Origin: Armatimonadota bacterium
Lineage (GTDB): Bacteria; Armatimonadota; Fimbriimonadia; Fimbriimonadales; Fimbriimonadaceae
Direction of reading: 5' to 3'
NCBI GenBank assembly: GCA_023392285.1
Contig: JAEVZK010000085.1
Coordinates: 1 to 22,000, forward strand
DNA length: 22,000 nt
Below are positions 1 through 6,273 of the stretch, piece by piece. Position 1 is the stretch's first letter. Each line of letters starts with the position of its first letter. The translations under genes and the position numbers were made by a program. Under the pieces are notes generated by a model. The model did not search any database, was not told the DNA's origin, and saw only the letters and a list, made by a program, of their open reading frames with translations.

Positions 1-135
1 CATCGCCAACTCCCCCGCCGCCTCCACAACATCGTAAGCAAGCCTAACCAATGGGTGAAGCAGGGTGAACAGGTTAAGGGGAAGCAAACGTCCGCTAGTG
101 GCACCTCCAGCGGTCGCTCCACGGTTAAGTGCTAG
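1..135 (+). pseudogene. DUF4268-type gene remnant
   Basis: The first 80 bases closely match the middle of the DUF4268 gene at the other end of the window (about 21315-21395). The first 21 bases are the same, then this copy lacks 4 bases, which shifts the frame. Before the gap it reads IANSPAA and runs into TAA at 35-37. After it, in the next frame, it reads IVSKPNQWVKQGEQ against IVSKPNEWVKQGSQ in the other copy. Similarity then fades and the frame closes at TAG 133-135. I read this as the decayed remains of a second family member; what lies before base 1 cannot be seen. Confidence 0.6.
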
Positions 136-160
136 GCACTCGGCGTGTGCGACTCTCGCA

Positions 161-718
161 TCAATACCAAATCGGACCAAGTTCATCAGGGTCGCCCTCT
201 GACACGCCAACGGCGTTAGCATCGCCACGTAAGTATCGGCTTCCAACTTCGCAGCATATACAAGCGTCAACAAAGTCTTTCCAGTCTCTTCGATCCGCGT
301 GCTGAGATAACAAGTGCAGTGGCATGGTTACGGCTGAAGTCGCAAGTGAGGTCACAGCAACTGTCGGAAAAGTTTCGATTATCGCGACTTTCGGAAATTC
401 CTCTGCTAGTGCCCTCCAAAGGCGCTCTCCATTGTGCATCCACTCAGCTGGTTCATGACTCTGTCGCCGAGTCCACTGCACCCGGAACCCACGCCGATGT
501 AGCTCCCGCTCCGCTGCGCGAGTTAGCGCACCCGTCAACTGTGCGCGTGGGGGACAATCGATCGCAACAATTAATATTCTTGCGACACTCTTTAGGCGAA
601 CAACCACTTCAGCTACAGTTGCGCCATGTGCCAGATCTTGTATCTCGCTCGCTCCCGATTCCAACTGTGCCAAGTGAAACCCTTTGGCAGAACCTCCAAC
701 GTCTATTCCGATGATCAT
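161..718 (-). CDS. DUF429 family protein (predicted RNase H-fold nuclease)
   Basis: This 185-residue protein starts MIIGIDVGG and contains AIDCPP near residue 55, HEPAEWMHNGERLW around 88-101, an ETFPT segment near 115 and a DFVDACICC segment near 148. These are the spaced acidic and EFP-type motifs of the DUF429 family, which is predicted to have an RNase H-like nuclease fold; no substrate has been established to my knowledge. The length is somewhat short for the family but the motif order is complete. It is transcribed away from the membrane-protein gene that follows, and TAAGCT lies six bases before its ATG, a possible -10 box for a leaderless mRNA. Function beyond the fold is not inferred. 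Confidence 0.8.
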   Translation of the reverse strand: MIIGIDVGGSAKGFHLAQLESGASEIQDLAHGATVAEVVVRLKSVARILIVAIDCPPRAQLTGALTRAAERELHRRGFRVQWTRRQSHEPAEWMHNGERLWRALAEEFPKVAIIETFPTVAVTSLATSAVTMPLHLLSQHADRRDWKDFVDACICCEVGSRYLRGDANAVGVSEGDPDELGPIWY

Positions 719-761
719 AAGAGTAGCTTAGATCACAATCGGCGCAATTTTACGAATGCCT

Positions 762-797
762 TTAATAGCGGACGGGCAGAGCGATACAATTGCTCGT
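762..797 (+). promoter_or_regulatory. candidate leaderless promoter
   Basis: A good -10 box, TACAAT (785-790), ends seven bases before ATG 798, so a normal start site would fall at or next to the A of ATG. The -35 region 17 bases upstream (TTAATA, 762-767) is weak. The placement favours ATG 798 over the upstream in-frame ATG at 756. Confidence 0.4.
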
Positions 798-2354
798 ATG
801 ACTGAAGTTACTGAGCAAGGGAGCGTCGTCTTGCGGGCACTAGACAATGGTGACATCCTTAATCCACATAACGATCTTGTGGCAAGGATCAGCGAGCCAG
901 GTGTTACTACCTACTTTGACGGCAGAGTTGTTTATGTCAACAAGGCGGGTTTCGTTACTGATGAGCATAACACCGGACTCGGGAGAGTTCACGAAGATGG
1001 AGCTGTATTCAACACCGGTGGACGCAAGATAGGGATCAGTAAAGGAGACCATGCACTAGAGGCCGCGGCGGCCCTACTTGGTCTGCAGGCGGAGACACCT
1101 CCCACATACAAAGAGCCCAAGAAGCCAAGGATATTTCAGCGGGCGGAGCCTGACGTTGTAGTTAGATACAGGTTCCCAGAGCCTGACTCAAGTGATGGCG
1201 AGTTCAACATCTTCACATTTGGGATATGGGCCCTCATTGGGATGATGCTGTGCTTCGCAGTGATCGCGGCCGCAATCTTTGTGGCCCTCACATCTCCCAT
1301 CTGGGGAGGCATGGCCATTGTGACTCTGGTGGCTACAACGCAGCTTATCAGGCGTCAGGCTGATCCAGATGAGCGCTCAAGTTGGTTTGAACTGAAGGCT
1401 GTAAAGGGGGTGAAGCGCGATGCACTTGTAGCCAGTTTTGCATACGGGGCATTGGTGGCGAGCATTATCACCTTTATTGCTCGTGACCTAGGGGTCGCGG
1501 CAGCGTGCCTGGGCGCGACAGTGCTCGGCATACTTGTCAGTCTAAGAGTTGTTGACAAACATGGCACGAAAGTGGCAAATCGTCTTGATCCCAAAGACAT
1601 TATTGTTCCAACCGCATCTTCACCGCTTGCATCAATGTCGAGATACATTGGCTACGGTTCTGCCGCTACATTCTCCCTCTTTTGCATTAGCGCAATAGTT
1701 GCTTGGAAGTTCCCTGCAAATCCTTCATCCCAACGGACTGTGAGCACCTATGTTGCGTCATCCTCCGCTACGGTCCCATCGAGCACGCAATTCAACTCCT
1801 CTTCGTCGGCGCCGAGCGCAAGTGCATCAGTTGCTGGCGACCCAGGTGGCCAGAACACGCCACCTTTCGAAGCTCGTGAAGTTGTTGCCGAAGGTGATAC
1901 TCCATCTTTCAAACTTGTGGCTTACTCCATAGAAGACCGGAAGATTTGGATTCCAGAAGATTATCCAAAGGCCGTCGATATAACGCAGAAAGACGGAACT
2001 CGCACATATCGCTGGACGAAGGACGATGGATTCTTCCGGGTAGATGTGTCGAAGCAGTTTGATCCAGTTGCCTTGCTAAAAGAAGAGGAGACGCGATTCA
2101 AATCCTCCAAACGATATCAATATGAGCGCAAGCGAGTGCGTATGGGGAAGGAAGCGTATTTGGGCGGTGTCATCTGGAACTTCAGACTGAAAAAGGATAG
2201 CGGTCCGTGGATGAAGCGAACAATCGCATATGTGAATGCCGATGGAAAAACATTTGCGGTTGCGTATGGCTCTCCAGACACTGGAACACCAGATCCCAAT
2301 GGTAGCCGGAAGATAACTGAGGTTTTCAACTCCCTGAACGCTTGGAGCAAGTAA
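798..2354 (+). CDS. five-helix membrane protein with soluble end domains, unknown function
   Basis: From ATG 798 the product is 518 residues; an in-frame ATG at 756 would add 14. I prefer 798 because a -10 box sits seven bases upstream and neither start has a ribosome site. Residues 1-95 carry repeated turns (GDILN, FDGRVVYVNKAG, EDGAVFNTGGRKIG) that look like stacked beta hairpins. About five hydrophobic stretches follow (roughly 141-164, 169-184, 210-228, 231-251, 285-304). A Ser/Ala/Pro-rich linker (312-346) leads to a C-terminal domain (360-518) ending FNSLNAWSK, whose alternating strand pattern faintly recalls PsbP/Mog1-like domains. I do not recognise the family. It lies outside the operon and may be unrelated to it. 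Confidence 0.75.
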   Translation: MTEVTEQGSVVLRALDNGDILNPHNDLVARISEPGVTTYFDGRVVYVNKAGFVTDEHNTGLGRVHEDGAVFNTGGRKIGISKGDHALEAAAALLGLQAETPPTYKEPKKPRIFQRAEPDVVVRYRFPEPDSSDGEFNIFTFGIWALIGMMLCFAVIAAAIFVALTSPIWGGMAIVTLVATTQLIRRQADPDERSSWFELKAVKGVKRDALVASFAYGALVASIITFIARDLGVAAACLGATVLGILVSLRVVDKHGTKVANRLDPKDIIVPTASSPLASMSRYIGYGSAATFSLFCISAIVAWKFPANPSSQRTVSTYVASSSATVPSSTQFNSSSSAPSASASVAGDPGGQNTPPFEAREVVAEGDTPSFKLVAYSIEDRKIWIPEDYPKAVDITQKDGTRTYRWTKDDGFFRVDVSKQFDPVALLKEEETRFKSSKRYQYERKRVRMGKEAYLGGVIWNFRLKKDSGPWMKRTIAYVNADGKTFAVAYGSPDTGTPDPNGSRKITEVFNSLNAWSK

Positions 2355-2408
2355 GGGAAAAGATCAGGGGCCAAGATCCAATCGCTAACAAGCGGTGTAA
2401 AGCCTATT

Positions 2409-2591
2409 TCAATAACTCCTTGGGGCGACTAGACGACCAATTGTAGAGGTCGCGCCAACACGCCTGGATTCTTCAGACCGTAACAAGGCCTCAAAACGCC
2501 TTCGCTCCTGTTCTTCTACGCCTTTGACATCAACGTCAATAGGCTGGGCTGCTTTACCCCTTTTATCTCCAATAAGAGAGATTTCTACTCC
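2409..2591 (-). other. possible small or decayed ORF in the 2355-2729 gap
   Basis: The gap 2355-2729 has no conventional gene. On the minus strand an open frame of about 60 codons (stop at 2409-2411) encodes a charged, coding-like peptide with GVEEQERRRFEALLRSEE near its middle. It has no ATG or GTG near its start. AAGGAG (minus strand, 2588-2593) lies five bases before an ATC codon at 2582, so it either uses a very rare start or has lost its start. Past about 2640 the gap becomes A+T-rich and serves as the promoter of the next gene. Confidence 0.25.
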
Positions 2592-2692
2592 TTAGCAAGT
2601 CGTATCACTCGCCAGTTCCACTTCAGATGCTCCTTCAAAGTAAGTCCGTATACTCTTATTTTCTTATAAAGAGCAAATAAAACCTATATATG

Positions 2693-2722
2693 TTGACAAA
2701 TGGTAGGCAGATGATATATAAA
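2693..2722 (+). promoter_or_regulatory. promoter of winged-helix gene, near leaderless
   Basis: A perfect -35 box TTGACA (2693-2698) is followed, after 16 or 18 bases, by TATATA (2715-2720) or TATAAA (2717-2722). The GTG start codon is at 2730, about where transcription should begin, and no ribosome-binding site can fit. This is the strongest sigma70-type promoter in the window. Confidence 0.65.
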
Positions 2723-2729
2723 TTTCTTT

Positions 2730-3206
2730 GTGTTAAAACCAAAGCAATCTGAACTTCAGAAACTCTACTCTGCTGATCGTGCAGCTCGTTATTTATTTGA
2801 CGATTACGCTACGCGACAGCGAAACCGCCGCACTACAAAGGTGGATTGGCTAGTAATGGCCTTCAGCGATAGAGGGCTCTCCCGCGGGGAGATTATCGGG
2901 ATGCTTCGTAAACTCGAAGCGCTTGAATTGGGATCTTATGTAACGGGGAGAAAGGGGCATCCTAGCCGTTTCGAGTGGAAGTACGCCAGCCGGGACATTG
3001 CTATGATGGCAACGGGGGACGAAACTAAAACTAACCCCGAACCGGCCCCGCAGGTCGATGAGGACGAGCCGGAAGCAGTTATGCATATGCATCAGTTCCT
3101 GCTAAGAACTGATCTCAAAGTTCAGTTCGAGTTGCCAGTCGACTTGACACAAGCGGAAGCGGCACGATTAGCAGACTACGTGAAGACACTCCCACTTGGC
3201 GGGTAG
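2730..3206 (+). CDS. small winged-helix protein, probable regulator of the defence operon
   Basis: This 158-residue protein starts with GTG, the only start codon before residue 43. Residues 8-85 look like a winged helix: helices up to LSRGEIIGMLRKLEALE, then SYVTGRKGHPSRFEW, a strand-rich wing with a GR-x-SRF-W pattern. An acidic linker (95-118) leads to a short C-terminal module (119-158) with FELPVDLTQAEAARLADYVKTLP, a recurring LP-DLT-EA-RL pattern that I associate with small proteins next to restriction-type islands. It is the first gene before the operon and has its own strong promoter, while a palindrome sits in the operon promoter 40 bases after its stop. Regulation of the operon is inferred from this position; the sequence does not prove DNA binding. 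Confidence 0.75.
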   Translation: MLKPKQSELQKLYSADRAARYLFDDYATRQRNRRTTKVDWLVMAFSDRGLSRGEIIGMLRKLEALELGSYVTGRKGHPSRFEWKYASRDIAMMATGDETKTNPEPAPQVDEDEPEAVMHMHQFLLRTDLKVQFELPVDLTQAEAARLADYVKTLPLGG

Positions 3207-3218
3207 CAAGCAACCGTT

Positions 3219-3234
3219 TGTGATCTGCGTCACA
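3219..3234 (+). promoter_or_regulatory. CRP/FNR-type site TGTGA-N6-TCACA
   Basis: TGTGATCTGCGTCACA is a perfect match to the symmetric half-sites recognised by CRP-family activators. Its centre is about 45 bases upstream of the expected start of transcription and it ends two bases before the -35 box, close to the usual class II activator position. Binding is inferred; the organism's regulator is unknown. Confidence 0.5.
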
Positions 3235-3236
3235 GT

Positions 3237-3265
3237 TTGCAGAAAAACCGGACTCCGGTTATACT
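3237..3265 (+). promoter_or_regulatory. promoter of the defence operon
   Basis: TTGCAG (3237-3242) and TATACT (3260-3265) are separated by exactly 17 bases. Transcription should begin near 3272, giving a 5' leader of about 12 bases before ATG 3284. An in-frame TTG at 3272 would make the message leaderless. No ribosome-binding site is visible. Confidence 0.65.
3246..3260 (+). promoter_or_regulatory. palindromic operator inside the promoter spacer
   Basis: AACCGGACTCCGGTT is a perfect 7-1-7 inverted repeat that fills most of the space between the -35 and -10 boxes and overlaps the first base of the -10 box. A protein bound here would block RNA polymerase. The adjacent winged-helix product is the obvious candidate repressor, by inference only. 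Confidence 0.5.
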
Positions 3266-3283
3266 CCTAGTTTGCATTCCTGC

Positions 3284-6235
3284 ATGGCAATTACTGACTA
3301 TCAAGCCAAATATCTCGCGCACCTACTTACGCAGCGTCATCCCGTCGACAGCCCCGACAAACTCGCCGGTGCCCTTGTTGACGCCCAGATAGATCCCCAC
3401 CCCCACCAAGTTGACGCCGCCCTCTTTGCCTTCAAGTCCCCCTTCAGCAAAGGAGCTATTCTCGCCGACGAAGTCGGCCTCGGAAAAACCATCGAAGCTG
3501 GGCTCCTGATTTCTCAAAAGTGGGCTGAACGCAAGCGCAACATCCTCATCATCACGCCCGCCAATCTCCGCAAGCAGTGGTTCCTTGAGCTGCAAGAGAA
3601 GTTCTTCCTACCCAGCGTAATTCTCGAGTCCAAGAGCTATAACGCTGAGATCAAGCTCGGCAACTTCAAACCAATGGATCGGACCGACGCCATCGTCATC
3701 TGCTCCTACCAATTTGCCAAGGCCAAAGCCGCCGACATCCACAACGTCGGCTTCGACCTGGTGGTCATAGACGAAGCGCACCGCCTCCGCAATGTCTACA
3801 AGCCGCAAAACGTCACCGCCAACACGATCAAGCGCGCGCTGCAGAACGACCCGAAGCTTCTACTCACCGCCACCCCGCTCCAAAACTCGCTGCTGGAGTT
3901 GTTCGGCCTGGTCAGCATCATCGACGAGCACACCTTCGGAGACTTCAAGAGCTTCCGCGACCAGTACGCCCGCCTGGATAACGAGCAGGTGTTCGACATC
4001 CTAAAGGCGCGTCTGAAGCCGATCTGTCATCGCACGTTACGCCGCCAAGTCACGCAGTACATCAACTACACCAAGCGGCACCCCCTAGTTGAAGACTTTA
4101 TGCCGGACGAAAGGGAAGACCGGCTCTACAACCTTGTCTCCGATTACCTCCGGCGAGACAATCTGGTCGCCCTGCCTAGCAGTCAGCGAGCACTGATGAC
4201 GCTTGTGCTGCGCAAGCTGCTCGCCTCATCCACCTTTGCCATCGCCGGCGCGCTTGATACCCTGATCCGCCGCATGGAGAAGACGCTGAATAAGAACATG
4301 CCCGTAGTTGAGCTCGGCGATGAGCTGGAACTTGACTACGAGGCATTTGACGAAACAAAGGAAGAGTGGAATGATGACGGTAAAGACGAGGAGCCGCTAA
4401 CGCCAACCCAACTCGTCGCTCTCGCCCACGAGATTGCCGAACTGAAAGACTTCCGCGACCTCGCCTCATCCATCGAGGAGAATGCGAAGGGCCGAGCCCT
4501 CATTACTGCCCTCCGCCGCGCCTTCGATGAAGCCGACCGTCTGGGTGCAGAGCGCAAAGCGATCATCTTTACCGAATCTCGCAAAACGCAAGATTATCTA
4601 CTGCGCCTGCTCCGGAGTAGCGAGTTTGGCGAGGGCATGGTCCTGTTCAACGGCTCCAATACCGACGAGCTGTCCAAGCTCATCTATGCCGAATGGCTAG
4701 ACCGGCATCAAGGTTCCGACAGGGTCACTGGCTCCCGTACCGCCGACATGCGTACGGCTCTGGTTGACTACTTCCGCGAGGAAGGCAAGATCATGATCGC
4801 CACCGAAGCCGGTGCAGAAGGCATTAACCTCCAGTTCTGCTCACTGGTCGTCAATTACGACCTGCCCTGGAATCCCCAACGTATTGAGCAGCGCATCGGC
4901 CGTTGCCACCGCTACGGACAAAAGCACGACGTGGTTGTAGTGAACTTCGTCAACCGCAGCAACGAGGCCGATCAGCGCGTTTTCGAGTTGCTGAACGAGA
5001 AGTTCCAGCTCTTCAGCGGTGTCTTCGGAGCCAGCGACGAGGTCCTTGGCGCGATCGAGAGCGGAGTCGACTTCGAAAAGCGAATCGCCGACATCTATCA
5101 GCAGTGCCGCACCCACGATGACATCAAGCAGAAGTTCGACGAGTTGCAGCTTGAGCTCGATTTCGAGATTCGGGAGGCAATGAGCCAAACGCGTAAGCAG
5201 CTTCTCGAGAACTTCGACCAAGAAGTCCACGAAAAGCTGAAGATGCGCGAGCACACCACCGGCGAGTCGATGAGCCGCTACGAGCAGATCCTCATGCAGC
5301 TCACCCGGCACGAGCTGCGCGACGTGGCCGATTTCGGCCCCCCTCGCCCCTCCAGGGGAGAGGGGTCAGGGGGTGAGGGGGCTGCCTTTTTCGACGGTCA
5401 GTTCTGTCTTAAAACGAACCCTTTCTCGGGTAACCCGGAGATTCCCACCGGCCTTTACGAATTGCCCCGCCGCTCCGGTGACGCCCACTTCTACCGCATC
5501 GGCCACCCCCTCGCCGTCGAGGTGCTGAACCGGGCGAAGTCGCACGAGACGCCGCCTGCCGAGGTGGTCTTCGACTACACCCACACCCCCGCTAAGGTCT
5601 CAATCTTGGAGCCGCTGGTTGGCAAGTCGGGCGAGCTGTCCGTTAGTCTGTTGACGGTGGAATCGGAGGTGCAGGCAGAGGATTACTTCATCTACGCCGG
5701 AGTGACTGACGACGGCGAGGAGCTAGACGACGAGCAAGTCCGCCGCATGCTCGCCCTCAACGCCTCCCTCTCCTCAACACCCAACACTCAAAACCCAATA
5801 CCTCCCGGACCCAGCACCGACCGCCTAACGCCCAACGCCCAACGCCTGAGCGAGATCGCAGATCGAGCTAGGGCCAAACTTCGCGAACACCTCGCCCTAC
5901 GCAACCGGAACTTCTTCGATGAAGAAGCCAACAAGCTAGAAGCTTGGGCCGAAGACCTGAAGCTTGGTCTGGAGAAAGAGTTGAAGGAGATCGACAAGCA
6001 GATTCGCGAGGCTCGCAAGGCCTCAACCTTCGCCGCCTCGCTGCAGGATAAGCTGGAAGCTCAGAAGCAGATCAAGAAGCTGGAGAACGAGCGTCGCGAC
6101 AAGCGACTGGCCCTGCACAAGGCGCAGGATGAAATCGACGAGCGTCGCGAGGAGCTGATCGTCGGCATTGAAGCAAAGCTTAAGGAGAGTATCATAGAGT
6201 CCCGCTTGTTCGCAACGCGCTGGAGGATATCGTAA
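3284..6235 (+). CDS. SNF2/RapA-type superfamily 2 helicase
   Basis: The 983-residue protein (from ATG 3284; TTG 3272 would add four residues) is a complete SNF2-type ATPase. Motif I DEVGLGKT is at 62-69, DEAH at 163-166 and TATPLQN at 195-201. The second lobe has IIFTES near 425, ATEAGAEGINLQ near 506 and QRIGRCHRYGQ at 536-546. The long tail is largely coiled coil and ends FATRWRIS. Proteins of this type accompany type III-like Mod/Res pairs and related phage-defence islands, where they probably translocate on DNA. Two stretches, near residue 685-703 and near 830-855, are low-complexity insertions made of short repeats that kept the frame. It opens the operon behind a regulated promoter. Confidence 0.93.
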   Translation: MAITDYQAKYLAHLLTQRHPVDSPDKLAGALVDAQIDPHPHQVDAALFAFKSPFSKGAILADEVGLGKTIEAGLLISQKWAERKRNILIITPANLRKQWFLELQEKFFLPSVILESKSYNAEIKLGNFKPMDRTDAIVICSYQFAKAKAADIHNVGFDLVVIDEAHRLRNVYKPQNVTANTIKRALQNDPKLLLTATPLQNSLLELFGLVSIIDEHTFGDFKSFRDQYARLDNEQVFDILKARLKPICHRTLRRQVTQYINYTKRHPLVEDFMPDEREDRLYNLVSDYLRRDNLVALPSSQRALMTLVLRKLLASSTFAIAGALDTLIRRMEKTLNKNMPVVELGDELELDYEAFDETKEEWNDDGKDEEPLTPTQLVALAHEIAELKDFRDLASSIEENAKGRALITALRRAFDEADRLGAERKAIIFTESRKTQDYLLRLLRSSEFGEGMVLFNGSNTDELSKLIYAEWLDRHQGSDRVTGSRTADMRTALVDYFREEGKIMIATEAGAEGINLQFCSLVVNYDLPWNPQRIEQRIGRCHRYGQKHDVVVVNFVNRSNEADQRVFELLNEKFQLFSGVFGASDEVLGAIESGVDFEKRIADIYQQCRTHDDIKQKFDELQLELDFEIREAMSQTRKQLLENFDQEVHEKLKMREHTTGESMSRYEQILMQLTRHELRDVADFGPPRPSRGEGSGGEGAAFFDGQFCLKTNPFSGNPEIPTGLYELPRRSGDAHFYRIGHPLAVEVLNRAKSHETPPAEVVFDYTHTPAKVSILEPLVGKSGELSVSLLTVESEVQAEDYFIYAGVTDDGEELDDEQVRRMLALNASLSSTPNTQNPIPPGPSTDRLTPNAQRLSEIADRARAKLREHLALRNRNFFDEEANKLEAWAEDLKLGLEKELKEIDKQIREARKASTFAASLQDKLEAQKQIKKLENERRDKRLALHKAQDEIDERREELIVGIEAKLKESIIESRLFATRWRIS
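5332..5393 (+). repeat. 57-bp in-frame G/C-run mini-repeat with 5-bp flanking duplication
   Basis: The helicase sequence is interrupted by runs of C then G (CCCCTCGCCCCT, AGGGGAGAGGGG, a partly self-complementary element). TTTCG occurs at 5332-5336 and again at 5389-5393, exactly 57 bases apart. Removing one period joins ADF directly to DGQF. It adds 19 codons rich in Gly, Pro, Arg and Ser and keeps the frame. Confidence 0.6.
5770..5850 (+). repeat. in-frame short-word repeat insertion in the helicase
   Basis: The words AACACCCAACACT, CAAAACCCAATAC and CGCCTAACGCCCAACGCC resemble the intergenic arrays at 19844-19941 and 20850-20870. They encode a Pro/Asn/Thr-rich patch just before the C-terminal coiled coil, an unlikely folded segment and probably a surface loop. 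Confidence 0.5.
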
Positions 6236-6273
6236 GTTCTGTTCCTGAAGTCAGAGGGTCGCGCTGGTGGAAG

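Noticed and set aside
319..714. Plus-strand open frame opposite the DUF429 gene
   Set aside because: The minus-strand frame carries the full family motif series; the opposite peptide has no sensible composition.
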